A stretch of DNA of 64,000 nt from Acephala macrosclerotiorum (Eukaryota > Ascomycota > Leotiomycetes > Helotiales > Mollisiaceae), in assembly GCA_014904845.1 (NCBI GenBank), contig MU119291.1:124001-188000 (forward strand), written 5' to 3'. Of this stretch, positions 23,469-36,179 are shown in pieces; positions within the stretch are counted from its first letter, which is position 1, and every line of letters begins with the position of its first letter. The translations under genes were made by a program, and so were the position numbers. Below the pieces are notes generated by a model. The model worked only from the letters and a program-made list of their open reading frames with translations, did not search any database and was not told the origin of the DNA.

Positions 23469-24547
23469 ATGGCACCACCACAGACGAAATACGAGATCCA
23501 CGGAGAATTGCGCAGCATGATCCAAATGTATATCGACAATTGGAATTCCATGGGCGGAGAATTCAAACTTCACATGTCCCAATGCCACTCTGCCACCCAA
23601 GCCCTCGAGTACTTACGCGCAATCCCGATCCTCTCCACAGTTCAAAGAAGCATCGTCTCGACCTGCTACGAGGAATTATATGCATTCGACCAGAGGTTTC
23701 CTGCCCTTACTCAGCCGGACGCCAACGAAATACAGGAATTGCGATTCAAATTTACAACGCTCTGGGATATGTTTGAGGACGAAGCAAAGCGGCGTGGCTT
23801 GGATCCTGAGACTCTTGGGTTGACACCTGTCCCGGTAAGTCAGGTCCCCTCAAAGTGAAGGTCTCTTTCTTTATCGTCTTCGGAATCTTTGCTTGTAGGT
23901 ACATGCATGCCCAATCGCTCTAGGGTCATTCAAATTGCGTCTACGAAGTCGAAGAAATATGTGAACTGACTGAAAGATATTTGGGACAGGGGGTGTACGG
24001 AGCTATCATTGCGGAGAACACGGACACCTCTAGCGAGAATGGAGGTACCAGTAAGATACGGGAAGGTAATGCATACCCTTTCCTCCCTGGACACTCCAGG
24101 GTCATCGAAAGGAAATATGCTGACTCCTTGATCTTAGATGCACCTGTTATGCTAGTCAATGCTACAGCCTTGGATGTTCAGGGCGTGGTCAAAGATCTCA
24201 AGACCGATGAGCAAGCCACACAAGCGGCAAGTAATGTCGAAGATGTAACCCTGGATACAGAATTGCGACCCTTCAACACAAATGTCGAGCGTCCAGAGAA
24301 TGTTGAGGGTACGGCCGAGACAACGTCTACAAAGGAGAATGAGGATCAAAAAGCCAAGCCAAAGCCAAAGGCCGTTCGAAGAAAGTCACAGAAGGCGAAG
24401 GCCATTCATAATGGCACATTTGAGGCATTGGCGAAGGAGGCAAAAGAGACGGTGGCTGAGGTTGTGCCGGAAATTGTCGCCGGTCCAAATGCTGCAGCCG
24501 AGAAAATCAAGGCGATTGACTTTGGCAGCAAAGAAAAAGATACTTAG
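23469..24547 (+). CDS. hypothetical protein
   Basis: ATG at 23469 opens a frame of helical character (KYEIHGELRSMIQMYIDNWN and LWDMFEDEAKRRGLDPETLG). A consensus donor GTAAGT at 23835, a CTGAC branch site near 23966 and an acceptor at 23989 define a 155-nt phase-0 intron. This joins to 23990-24547 and gives 307 residues. The second exon is acidic then Lys/Ala-rich (KAKPKPKAVRRKSQKAKA). Without splicing the first exon alone would stop at 23858 (129 aa). The intron is longer than others here, so the two-exon model is uncertain. No family recognised. Confidence 0.5.
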
Positions 24548-24934
24548 AGGATGACAAACATTCAAGCGCAGATTTTGGCCATGGATTTATGACATGATTC
24601 TTGGTGGGCATAGCTTCTGGAGGCTGATGGAAACATCAGTTGCGGTAATCGAAAGGACTTTGGACATGACTGCGAAACGAAAAAATTGATATGGAGATCG
24701 AGGGGGTAGGGTATGGGCAAAGTGGGCGTGAAGAATTGGGACTGGCTAAACTCTGTAGCTCTAAAGTCAAGCAGACGAATAGAAGCCTTTGAGTATCCCT
24801 TGACTAAAGTTATTATGATACGCAGGCTCTGATTACCGGTATTGTGGACGATGATAAACTCAATGGCCAGTGCTGCTTTCCACATCACCGCGCTTCAATG
24901 TCCCAGCCTGGCCAGGAGTTTTGGGGCTCCATGC

Positions 24935-25384
24935 CTACCTGAGGATGGACGCTTGCAGTATCTTACCTAGTCTAGCAGTGTCTCTCTTTCTTCGGACGGT
25001 CTTCCGATCCATTGAGCCGAGTGGTGGCTTCTCCAGACACTTGGCCAACAGCGAGGTGCAATTCATGGTCTTGGACGGAGTCGTGATACTTGCTTGTGTG
25101 GCCTTGACGGTGATGCATCCTGGCATTAGATTTGGACACAAGTGGCATGTGTCGAAGTTTTCGTTTCGGCGCAGAAAGTAGGCTGTTGAGGCGAGGCAGA
25201 TTGGAACGAATGAAAGTTCTGCGAGCGAGGAGAAGATGGGAGCGGATGTTACTGCAAACCAAAGAGCCGAGATTGAAGGACAGATGCATAGGAAGGTAAA
25301 AAGGCTTGAAATTACTAGACGATATTGATCGTCCTTCTTCCTCCTCGCTGGTGTCCTGGAGACTGATAGGAACTCATGACTCAT
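24935..25384 (-). CDS. possible small membrane protein, doubtful
   Basis: A frame of 149 residues from the ATG at 25384-25382, with two hydrophobic stretches (RLVISSLFTFLCICPSISAL and a second around IFSSLAELSFVPICLASTAY), followed by a polar Cys- and Thr-containing part. Codon choice looks plausible, but no family is recognised. A GGTAAG near the end could be a splice donor, so the 3' end is open. The frame continues upstream through the poly(A)/poly(T) tract, which argues that length alone is not evidence. Confidence 0.25.
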   Translation of the reverse strand: MSHEFLSVSRTPARRKKDDQYRLVISSLFTFLCICPSISALWFAVTSAPIFSSLAELSFVPICLASTAYFLRRNENFDTCHLCPNLMPGCITVKATQASITTPSKTMNCTSLLAKCLEKPPLGSMDRKTVRRKRDTARLGKILQASILR

Positions 25385-25407
25385 CCATTCTGACTTACTG
25401 AAAGCTA

Positions 25408-25408
<1 letters not shown>

Positions 25409-25452
<44 letters not shown>
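25409..25452 (+). repeat. A44 homopolymer tract
   Basis: Forty-four uninterrupted A on the plus strand. No target-site duplication or retroelement sequence is obvious beside it. Confidence 0.9.
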
Positions 25453-25455
<3 letters not shown>

Positions 25456-26400
25456 AGACACAGGATATGATCTCGCTCTTAAGTGAGATACAGAACATCA
25501 AAGGACAATTGATAATTGCAAGTGGTGTGGGGCACTGTAGTTGCGGGGCAGCCCCACGTTCTCACCAACCTGTTCGAGAAGAGGCCAAATTCCAGCAAAC
25601 CTGATCAATCAGCAAGGCAATAAACGGAAGGTGAGCGAAACCGGAAGCAGAAGATCAAACGATAGTGAGCAGAACAAGAAGCACACTTCTCCGACATACA
25701 ATCTCCAGCGAGTCGGACTTTCGAGTGCCAAAATAAAACCACAATCAGTCACCTCGAGCATCCCAAGACATCTTAGACTCGCCATCACCGACAGAACAGC
25801 GACCAAGACGAATAGCCTATGCAATCCATCGTTTTCGCCTTCTCGTTGTCTTGAAGGAGATTCGGCCAGTTCTGAGATTTGGATGGAGGTGCAGTGGGCA
25901 GTGCATCCCAAAATAGCCTGCATAAAACTCGGCTTCAGTCGCCTCTGAGGCTCGTAGACGCCTCCAATCGTCTCTCAGCCCTACCGCCACGACCATGGAA
26001 GCACCTATCTAGGCTCGCTCGGCCTTCCACCGTGCATCCCCCCCTCCTCCCCTCAGACCCACCCCCGCCGCCGACGTGCATGAAGTCCTTCTTCTCATGC
26101 GGACCGGGGCTGGTCCACCCTCAGTGCCTTAACCCGGCCTTGCGCACGAGGTTGGTTCCCCACGCATCCTGAGATCCCCTCTCCCGTCAGCATTGCGAAT
26201 TCATCCCAACTCTTCCCAATCATCACCTTCTTTCGTCTACAGGGCTATCTTCAGCCCTATTCTCTAGTTTCCCACGTCATCTTGTCCCATCTAAGCAATT
26301 GATACAGTGTCAATTGACTGGCGTAGTCTAGTCGATTTGGTGGCAGGGCCACGAGCAAACATTGACTGCTGCTGACAACACCCCAATCGGCTTGATCAAG
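25453..26400. other. intergenic, upstream of large membrane-protein gene
   Basis: 950 bp. The C-rich stretch 25980-26170 and the pyrimidine-rich DNA before 26400 are probably promoter and 5' UTR. Reading frames here lack protein character. Confidence 0.4.
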
Positions 26401-29278
26401 ATGTCCAAAACTCCGGCGGATGAGGAGAGTCTGCTTAGGAACTCAGGATATGTGCCAGAAACCTCGCCGACACCTGGTTCGCCTGGCTCACCGACATCAC
26501 GACGATCGAACCATCGAAAAGGATACCAGAGAATGGACTCAGGACCTGCAAAATACAATGATCCTGCACCTGGATACTCGTCGCCGGCATCTGCGTTTAG
26601 CAACTTTGAGACGTTCGAGCAGGGGACAGCTGGGCTAGGAATAATACAACGACCGCAATCGATACAGCGAGTTCCAGTGGGAAGTCGAAATTCCTCGACG
26701 AATCCTTTCCTACCCCACCAACCCCCTCCAAATACTCCTGGCCTAGGTACGCCTGGCTCCTCGTCGGGTCCTTTTCAGGACCGTTACAATCAAAGTGTGT
26801 CAGGGACACCGAGATCGACCGAGGAGGACATTTTGAGGGGGAAGAAAATATATTCAGAGACGTCGAGTCCTGAAGTGCCGTTTGTGACGGTTGATGAAGT
26901 GACGCGAGGCAGGCCTATGTCTATGACGAATAATGAGAATAGTGATAATGATAATTTCAGTATGGCGATCAATTCATGCAATTAGAGCTTCGCTAACTCT
27001 TGCAGAACCTTTTCCGGAACGATTTCCACCGCCAGATGCGGGATGCCCAGCGAAACATGATATACATGCACATAGAGGCAGCTGGCTGTCAATTTCAATT
27101 CTAGCGCTATCAATATACTCGACCATCTTCTCTGGAATCTGGCTGGTTCTTGCTCTTGCTCAACCTCGATTTGGCCGAGCAATACATTCAGGAGGGAAGA
27201 TCACGCCTTCTACGGCTTCGATTATCTTCGCTCTATTTGCAAAGACGATCGAATTGTCGTTCGTCACGGTCTTCATCACATTTTTGGGCCAGGTTTTGAG
27301 CAGACGGTCCTTGATCAAGTCTTCGAGGGGTGTTACAATTGCTGAGATGACCATGCGAACTTGGGTCATTCAACCTGGATTTATGGTTACCCATTTCCAG
27401 AATCTCCAGCATTCAGGGCTGACATTTCTGGGCCTGATATCTCTCACTGCTGCTTTGGTTTCAATGTTCTATACCACTGCTTCAGATGCTATTGTTTCTC
27501 CTCAGTTGAGATTTGGCAACAAGGAGAATATTCTGATGTATGGTCTCGTCCAAGCGAGTTACGCCAACCCAGAGTACATCAATCAGAACTGTCAAACCCC
27601 GATCTCCACCGACGTGGATCCAGCTAATGCAGGCCTGACTTGTTTGGCTTATGAGCATGCTGGAGAAGGTATGTCTTCAATCCTGTACGACTCGACACAT
27701 TCTGACTATCGCAGCCTATCATAACGCCATCTCTTTCCTTGATACATGGGCCAAGATCAACAAAGATGGAGCGGGCGTTTCTACCGATCTTGCTCAACGT
27801 CCAACCCCACCAGGAATGCTCTTCGATAACACGACTGTAGTCGGCAAATGGGTGGCAACGAACTCGAGCAATTTGACTGCGAGTTATGCACAGTACAACC
27901 GGATTGTGAACAACGTCACTGTTTCTATGCCACATGCAGGAGTGTTCGCCGCGGCGAGAGCATCGAAGAATGGCATTCTGCAACCTGAGGAACTTGCTGG
28001 GGTCGGTGAATACAACATTGAAGCTTCTGTCGTCAGTCCTACCCTGAATGTTCTCTGCGCGAACATGAACAAGACAGAAATCGCACCTCTCATCTACACG
28101 ACTTGGCCAAATGCGACCTTGGCGAACACCAGCACTATGCCCGGCCAAGCCGTGGCCTTCCCTGGTTACCAAAATGATATCCAGCTTCTGCCAGGACAAC
28201 TCTATCTCAATAGCACAGTTGTGGATGACATATTCGAATGGGGAGCAAAGTACAAACGACAGCCGCCAGTCTTTCCCATGGTGAGCCATTCCGCTGGATT
28301 TCCCTTGCATCTGCTGACTCTCTCAGTATCCGATCGAGTTCAATTCTCTTACGAATATTTCGGTGCCACAAAGTGACTCAGTTTATATGCTCATCAAGGC
28401 CCCGGATATTTCTACGGCAGACTTCACGGTGTGTCAATTGCGATCGTATCTGTCACCATCTTGCAGTACATTCTACAATGTTTCTGGCCTGAATGGGGGG
28501 TCAATTGGAAGCTCGCTGCGACGATCCCAACAACAAATTAGCATACGACAAGTCTGTTCCAGATGTTCCTTTGACCTGGAACACCGACTGGAGGAACGTT
28601 GCACAGGAATGGATATTGTCGATGTCGCTCAATACTGGCCTGTCTAACGCTAATTCTTCTACGTCGAGGTTGCTCGCTCAACTCATCCCTCTTGTCCCGA
28701 GTTGGGGATCTGTGGAGCTGAGCCCCTTGACGCCAAGTATCTCCGAATTAATGGCTGTTATGGCAGGAAATACACTCATGCTCAGTACCACCGACGCGAC
28801 CTTCTACCATTACTGGGCCTACGATGCAACCATCTTGAATCCAGGGCGATGGGAGCCTTTCAACGCTTCGATTTCATCCCAACAATATACTTCCGGCATG
28901 CAGCAGAGGTGGCAAGGCATGTTTTACGTTGTGCTGTTTCTCGTCTTTATTACCAATGTCTTCTGTTTGGTTTACTTCATTCTTCGACATGGGCTTGTGA
29001 CAGACTTTACTGAGCCTTCGAATTTGTTCGCTTTGGCTGTGAACAGTCCTCCATCGCAGCGTTTGGATGGAAGCTGCGGATCTGGACCAGAAGGCCATCA
29101 GTTGGATGTTGATTGGCATGTGTTGGCTGAGGATTCATCTGGGCACTTCTACATCCAAGAAGGGCAGCCGAATCAACGGCAAGGAGATGGGTTTGAGTTG
29201 CGGAGAAGGACGCCGCAGAATCTGAAAAGTATTTCGAGTTATAGCAAGTTGAGCGGGAAAAGAGCCTCATTCTTGTAG
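26401..29278 (+). CDS. large fungal multi-pass membrane protein, one frameshift in G6 run
   Basis: Exons 26401-26959, 27006-27668, 27715-28280 and 28327-29278; all three introns are 46 nt. Removing one G from the G6 run at 28495-28500 gives a continuous 912-residue protein. As given, the frame breaks there, while conserved-looking sequence continues in the next frame (GGQLEARCDDPNNKLAYDKS). Residues 1 to about 200 are disordered. Membrane segments follow (SWLSISILALSIYSTIFSGI; SIIFALFAKTIELSFVTVFI; FLGLISLTAALVSMFY). A large, N-glycosylation-rich extracellular part comes next, then a last membrane segment (FYVVLFLVFITNVFCLVYFI) and a cytosolic tail. The family is common in filamentous fungi and uncharacterised. 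The frameshift is most simply a homopolymer sequencing error. Confidence 0.8.
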
Positions 29279-29540
29279 ATAATGTATAATGTGTATTTCA
29301 AGGTATGATCCTTTTGCAAATGAGGTCGTGGAGGTCCCGAGGTGGGGCCGCGGTGGAGCGGAAAGGGGCTGACAGGGTCGGGAAGAATTGGAGCAAGTCG
29401 ATCATCCCACTCTTTCCTCCTACGCATGCATTGTCACTGGTACTGACAAAGCGAACTCCGAACCCCGTACCTTACTACATATTTAATCTACTTTAACTTT
29501 AAGAGTGCGTCTTGCTTATTCATTATTCCTACATAGAACA
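29279..29540. other. intergenic, promoter of MFS gene
   Basis: 262 bp holding the 3' UTR of the membrane protein gene and the promoter of the MFS transporter. No motif recognised. Confidence 0.35.
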
Positions 29541-31396
29541 ATGGCGGAAAACGATACAGCAATCTCAAATCTGGACTTCAAACCTTCACCGCCACCTGCA
29601 GACGAGCTTCCCAACTCAATAGGTAATCGACCAGAATGCTTCTCCTCAACACTGCAAGAATGTCTCCTCGTATTGACGGCAACGATGTCGATTGGGATGA
29701 GTTCTTTCCTCATAGGCATCTGTACCGTGATCACAGCGCCGATAGGGAGAACTCTTAACATGACAAGTGCTCAGATAACATGGATCAACGCTTCATCATC
29801 GTAAGTTCTCCCCTCCCAAACCTCAGAACTCATACTAACTCTCCTAGCCTAACATCAGGAACATTCCTCCTCTTCTTCGCTAAAGTAGCTGACACATTCG
29901 GCCGCCGCTCCCTCTTCATCTTCAGCATGGCCGCATTCTCAATCTCATCTCTCATCGCCGGCTTTGCCACAAACGCAATGTACCTTGACGTCTTTGGTGG
30001 TCTCCTCGGCCTCTGGTCCGCTGCCTCCGTCCCTCCTGCAATTGGTATCCTAGGAGCAGCCTACCATGTCCCATCTAAACGCAAAAATCGGGCATTTGCT
30101 TGTTTCAGTGCAGGAAACCCGGTAGGGTTTGTAATGGGTACAATTTTCAGCGGGATAGCGGCGCATATCTTTAATTGGAGAGCCAGCTTCCATCTACTGG
30201 CTATTATTTATGTCGTTTTCTTTGTAGCGGCGGTTTGGACGGTGCCGAGGACGATGCAGGTTACGGAGAGGTTTACTGTGGGCACGTTGAAGAGGTTCGA
30301 TCTTTTGGGGATTTTGTTGAGTATGGCTGGGATTGCGTTGTTTTGTTCGAGTTTGACGTGAGTTCTGTTTTTCTGTGGGAGATTTTGCAACTGACGGACA
30401 TTAGGATTGCTGGTGGTGCACCTCATGGGTGGAAGACAAGCTATGTTCTGGTGCTGTTGTTGCTTGGCATTGCCTTGATTGCAGGGTTTATTGGCTGGGA
30501 AGGACTTTGCAAGTATCCATTGATGCCATTGGCGATATGGAGGGACAGAAACTTCTCCCTTGTAAGTTCAATGTCCGTGATCAAAAATATCCGTGGACTC
30601 ACCTTCAACCAGATCAACATCATCGTCCTCCTCGGCTTCATGTCATTCAGCACCGGTGCTTTTTGGCTCTCCCTGTACATGCAAGACGTCCTCCGCTTCT
30701 CAGCACTTGAAGTGGCGATCCATCTCCTCCCTCAAGCCATCGGAGGTATCCTCGTCAATATCATAGCAGGAATGGTCCTCCATAAAGTCAACAACAAGAT
30801 CTTGACCGGCATTGGAGCTCTCTCATACCTCGGCTCTGCTCTCCTCCTCGCAAACATCAAAGAAGGAAGTTCATACTGGGCTTTCATCTTCCCCTCCCTC
30901 CTCCTCTCAGTAATCGGCGCAGACCTCCAATTTAACGTCGCAAATGTATGTCCCCTCCCCTCCCCTCCCCTTCCTCCCCTTCTATTCCTTCCTCATTTCC
31001 CCCTCATCTATCTCCATATCATCCCTTTCTGACACCAACCTACAGATGTACGTAATGTCCTCCCTCCCACCCCACCAGCAATCCCTCGCCGGCGGAATCT
31101 TCAACACAGTAATCAAAATCTGCTCAGCAATCGGGCTCGGCATCTCAGCTTCAGTCTACAACGCTGAATCCGAGGGAAGTGCTGCGCTACAGACGGTGTT
31201 GAGACCGTATAAGATGGTTTTTTGGTTATGTGTTGCGTGTGCGGGGTTGGGGTGTTTGTTTGTGCCGTTTTTGACGATCGGGACCCAGGGCCACAGTGGG
31301 GGGTCGAGTTTAGTGAGCTTAGACAAGGAGGAGAAAGAGGGTAGTAGGAAGAAGAAGGTAAGTGCTGTTGAGAAAGAGACAAAGGTTGACAATTGA
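29541..31396 (+). CDS. MFS transporter (drug:H+ antiporter-like, DHA2 style)
   Basis: Five exons: 29541-29800, 29848-30357, 30405-30561, 30613-30945, 31046-31396. Introns are 47, 47, 51 and 100 nt. The 51-nt intron keeps frame, but has GTAAGT and CAG ends, and its translation breaks an otherwise conserved helix. The protein has 536 residues. It carries the MFS motif between helices 2 and 3 as AKVADTFGRRSLF, and further hydrophobic helices through LLGFMSFSTGAFWLSLYMQD to the C-terminus. A Lys/Glu-rich cytosolic tail ends the protein. Probably exports small molecules across the plasma membrane using the proton gradient. Substrate unknown; no biosynthetic cluster adjoins it. Confidence 0.88.
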
Positions 31397-32040
31397 TGTG
31401 TGGGGAATATCTACAAAAGTTTGAATTGTCGAATGGACAGAAAGGAACAATAGAATAGAATGTACTTATCCGTAGATCAAAATGAGAAACAATTTGTCTC
31501 AGGGGGCTAGAAAAGCTGATCGATTTGATGTGCTTTTCACCTGGAATTGGTCCCACTTCTACTACAGACTTCTTCCACCCATGCGAAAAAGATGAACAAG
31601 GTCTCACTTCCTCGATCTGGATATAGTTTACACTACAAGTATGATCCTCTCAAATTGCCACCGCATGCTCGGTCTCCCTGACTTCCTTGAATTTCTCAGC
31701 ATCAAAGTGCCGGTCAAGGGAAAAGGGGCTCAGAAATATCCGAACAGGGTTGGGAGATTGAAGGTCCCGAACAAGCAGAGAAAACCAAACAGGACTGGCT
31801 GGTGCATAAACTTCCGAAACACGAAAAGCGATTGAACTGAAAAGCGCTTGTGTAAGGTAAATATGATTTATGATATAGTCTAATCTATAACCCCTCACCC
31901 AAATATCGATGCAGCGCTTCTACGCTATGCTCTACTCAATGCTAAACCTAAAGATTTCATGCAAAGCAACCAGCATTAACCGAAGATCCCCTATTAAACT
32001 CCAAGCCCGCTATGCAATAAACCAGAAGAATGAGAGGAAA
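31397..32040. other. convergent intergenic region
   Basis: 640 bp between the 3' ends of the MFS and S28 peptidase genes. No gene supported. Confidence 0.4.
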
Positions 32041-33835
32041 TTAGGCCTGGTAGGCTCTGGCGACCATGGTGGGGTTTTGTCGTGCGTAGACAGAGTTGTA
32101 CGTCTCAGTCTCGCAATCAACAGTCGTAGTCTCCGACACCCAGCTCGTCACCGTTGTGCGAGGCGATGTCGTAGTAGTCCAAGATTTCGTGCTCGTAGTC
32201 ATAGGAGCAGAAGTGGTAGTCTTGAACGTCGAGCTGGTCGTTGAATTTGACTTCGGGGAAGTCCAGGTCGACGACTTGCTGGTAGTAGTGGTGTTGCTTC
32301 CCTCCGTGTAATACTCCTCAATCCAAGACACTATCTGAGTAACTTCCTGCTTTCGCAGATCCAAGATCGCAGGGGTGACGTCGTTCATGTACAGATCCTG
32401 GACGTGGATTCCATCGGGAACGATGAAGACTGGGATCTCAGGTGTGCTAGCAAGTGGTCCACCAGGTCTGAAAGCAGAAGATACACCAGCGCTTCTCCAG
32501 GGATCAAACTCTCCGTTCGAGAACATCAATCGCTGCGTATTCTTCACATCCCATCCCTCGAAGTCGGCGTTGTGCTTCTCCTCCGTAAGACCAAACTGCA
32601 CACCGGGGAAGAAGAAGTTGCATTCCTGCTGATAATAATCCGCAGTCACGAATCGAGACACAAGTGTGGTTTGGTTGGCTGGTGCACCAGTTTGCCACCA
32701 TCCCAATGCTTCGTTGCAGAGCAACCATTGCCATTGTCGTCCAGCTCCACCCGTGGGGTCGAGAACCGTATCGGTGTACTCCGAGTTGTCTTTGTTGTAG
32801 GAGTCGTAGCAGTCGGGGGAGGAGCAACCGGAGCTGTTGTTGATATATGATGCGTAGTTATTCAATGCGACGTCGAGTCCGACTCCATCTGGTCCCGGGA
32901 GGTTCTTTTGGCCGGGTGTGACGCCCTCGAGGTAGTCGCAGAAGGGGAGGAAGGCGGAGATTGAGGTTTGCCAGAGATCGAGGGGGCCGACGAGGGTTCG
33001 TGCGAAGTCAGAGTCGTGCTCGACGGTTCCGAGACCGAATTTCTGCTTCAGGGCAAGCTTATCCGAGCTGCTGCCAGTGGTTAAGACACCGTCGACGTAT
33101 TCAATCACTGTTGAGATGTCTTTGCTGCAGTTCTTTGGCATTCCCTGACCGATTGGGTAGAAGTATCCCCAGTAATCCTCGATGGCCTCAACAGGTGCGC
33201 TGCTGGCATGGTAAGCCCAGAATGTACCTGGAGCAGTGGTCGCTGTCCAAGCAGAGAGAGCACCAGAGTATGATCCACCAACAAGGACCCAAGGTGCCTT
33301 GTCTGCATTGCTGCCTCCAGTCGTGTCGAAGGGGAGCTTGGCGTTCTTTGCGAAGTAGTTCATGTCAGCAGCGGCTTGTTTGACGGTGAGGTATGTAAGA
33401 TTTGCCGAAGTGAGATCGGTGAAGGGCGATGATGTTCCCCAGTAGCGATGCTCGATCACAATACCGGCGCCACCAACAGCTTCGGCGTATTGTCCTGTGA
33501 GGGTTCCGGTCTCGAGATAGCCGGTGAATTGATCTGCAGCTTCCTCGCCAGGGTTGAAGACGATGACCTACTGATGTCAGAACATTCATACGTCAGGTGG
33601 AGGTACTTACAGGTGAGCCTGTTCCATTCCAGTACTCGGTGCTGTACCAGTAGCGTTGCTTGAAAGTTCCTAGCGATGGGTTGCTGTGATCGATGAGTTG
33701 ATCGAAAGTCGCAGCTTGGATTGAACTTGTTGAATCTGCACTCGCTGGGACAGCTGGGTTACGTGGGTGTGATGGTGCATATTTGCAAGAAACAACAGAA
33801 GCCAAACAGGCTACAGCAAAAGAAACAGCCTTCAT
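32041..33835 (-). CDS. secreted serine carboxypeptidase, family S28
   Basis: Exon 1 is 33835-33611 and exon 2 is 33567-32041 (43-nt intron, phase 0); 583 residues. A signal peptide is evident (MKAVSFAVACLASVVSC). Family hallmarks: VIVFNPGEEAADQFTG, VIEHRYWGTSSPF, nucleophile Ser (about 174) in GGSYSGAL, catalytic Asp in SNGEFDPW, and His in DGIHVQDL. S28 enzymes cleave prolyl or aminopeptidyl bonds near peptide ends. After about residue 480 there is a Ser/Thr-rich tail (many TTT and TS units), likely O-glycosylated. Whether it carries a GPI signal is unclear because the last residues (TMVARAYQA) are only weakly hydrophobic. Upstream in-frame ATGs exist, but this one starts the signal peptide. 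Confidence 0.92.
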
Positions 33836-36179
33836 GATGATTGATGGGGTATCGATAGGAAAGTAGAAGGAGATGCTGCGAATGATGAGCATTGAGAAGG
33901 AACATGATGCTTTTAAACATCCTCTTGCTGACAATCTTTAGTTAATCGGCGTCCATACTCATGCAGCTTGAAGCCCGGGCTGTTGTCATGATGGGCTGGG
34001 CGGACAGAGATATCATTGGACGTTGAGAACTTTCAGCACACTCCCGCCATAAGGCTGAGGGGTTTGTCGACACAGCTTCCACAATAACGTCACGTAGCCT
34101 AGCATGATACCCGATGAGCTTAGTATGTAGTTAATAAAATAAGCTTATTCGCCAGAGTGTACTGCGGAAAAGCCTCCTTGGGATTTCCCTGCCACGATAT
34201 TGTTTGCTGGCAGCCGGGCTGTGCCTCGCTTGTGGCGCAAACCCGTGGCCGGGAGTGTCCCGACGGCAGCGAAAGCTTCGAATCTGACACAAAGCCGTCT
34301 GCCTCATCACAGGATTAATACCCGTCCGAAAATAACTGCTTGAGGCTTCAGGCTTGAAATCCTTGGTTGGTAGAATGAGCAGATTTTTGCTTCCTTCCGC
34401 AGGAGGCACAGTACACGTGGAGATGTCCATTCGCCGAGATGAGTGAAACTCTTCCCTCCGAGAAAGAGGCTTCAAGAATGAACCTCGAATTGGAACATTG
34501 CTGTCGTGTAACGAATGACTGATTGATCCATCCCGGGAAAGACCAGGCTGGCATGGTAGAAGACCAAAGCTCTACCCAAAGATATGATTCTCGAATCATC
34601 CCAACTCAACCGCTGAACTGTAGAGCGATAAAGATTACTGGATATCCAGATTCACGTGACAAGCATCAGCGTCCAAAATTGACTCTCTTTGTGATTTGTA
34701 CCAGTGCTCCGTAGTGATCTCCGATACTAGGCTGACGAGCAATCAGCGGAGATGGGCAATTCTTTTCGCAGAACAGCCGCACGTGACATGGTCAAGTAAT
34801 TCGGGGAGAACGATCGATGCCATGGCTTCAGGCAGCTGACAGATGCAAGCATGGAGCAGAACTTTGAAAGGAAGCTGGATGGTAGCGGAAGGATGGTGAG
34901 ACCGGAAAGGCAGGTGATGATTGTGCTGACACAATTTGAGAAGCGCAAATGCAGAGTCTGAGAACATAGCTCGAACTTGATCATGGAGCTGGGGGTTTTG
35001 GAACGGATTCTAGGTACGCCAAAGGCAGAAGCTGTTGGTGATAGAATTGATCAGTAGGACGAGTGGACGAGTGACGAAGAACTCGATGTTCCAAATCGAT
35101 TCGAGTTTAGCGTGAACTCCTAACCTTAGGTTAATGTCCGAAATTTCCTTCGTGTTTCTCGTCTCGTCACCTTCCTCCATCACAAACCTCCTCGACTTTA
35201 ATTCTCATCTGCAACGCCATCAAATAGAACGAAGCTGCTACGGCGTTCCAAGCCCTCAACAACTTCGAATTACGGCTGCGCTCATAGAGCATTGCACACC
35301 TCATTATCTTTTTGCGACCGCCCTCAGATGTTAATCTGAGTGATATATTTAATGATCTTGATGAGCTGGTTGGTTGATTAAGGTGATGAGATCTAGCTAG
35401 GTGCGGGACATTATATTTATTGCAGTGCTTACTCAGTACTAAAACCACTCGAAAGTCTAACATCAGAGAGCAAGCATTGGCTCCGATGATGCAAACATCT
35501 TTTGAACTTTGCCTGGTATGCACCCAAGATCAATAGATACGGGTGTAACCTGCCCAAGTGGGATCAATCAAAATCTGCGAATGGAAGCTCTGACCTCTCA
35601 TTACCCATGCATCTGCCGCAATCTTGACTCGTGGGCTTCCTCGTACCACACGTCCTTTATATTGATTCATTTATTTATGCTGCAGTTTCCTCGATCCCTG
35701 GAAGCCTTGATCAAATGGCATTCATGATGCTCAATCATGTGCGAGGTGCTTCGTGTTCATTTGGCATTCAACTGCCGAACCTGGAAACCTAAAGTCACCG
35801 GCCTTGTTATATTGAGATCTTTCATTGCAAACTGAGAGCTCAAAGCGGCCGTGACTAGAAGGTGCTCCGCAGGGGACTTGCCCAATCTGTCCGTGGCCTG
35901 GTAAGTTCCCTCGTTGCAGTGCCTTCGTTCTCACGACCATCGTTCGGATTTTGTGGTACAGAAGTCATGGGCTTGAGAGCCAAGTCTGTGCTTATTCTTT
36001 GCTTGTTCATCGACTCACAGCCGTCTTTGCTTCATGATGCGGTGTCAGTGCGCGATAAGCCTGATATGGGTGTTGCGAAGGGAAGGAGGGTTCTTGTGGA
36101 GGTTCTCATAATGTTCTAAATTACGTGGGAGATTTCTTGTCATGATGGAGAGATCGAGGTTGATCTCGTAGAAGGGAGA
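33836..36179. other. 2.3 kb without a supported gene
   Basis: Marks the change from dense genes to accessory DNA. It is the upstream region of both the S28 peptidase (minus) and the subtilase relic (plus). Frames are short on both strands and have no recognisable domains. Confidence 0.4.

Noticed and set aside
25385..25501. Extension of a minus-strand frame through poly-Phe
   Set aside because: It is simply translation of the A44 tract; the length of the frame is an artefact.
30562..30612. In-frame 17-codon segment in the MFS transporter
   Set aside because: It has GTAAGT and CAG ends and interrupts a conserved helix, so it is better read as an intron.
29541..33835. Secondary-metabolite cluster around the MFS transporter
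   Set aside because: No polyketide synthase, peptide synthetase or terpene synthase is present; neighbours are a general membrane protein and a secreted peptidase.
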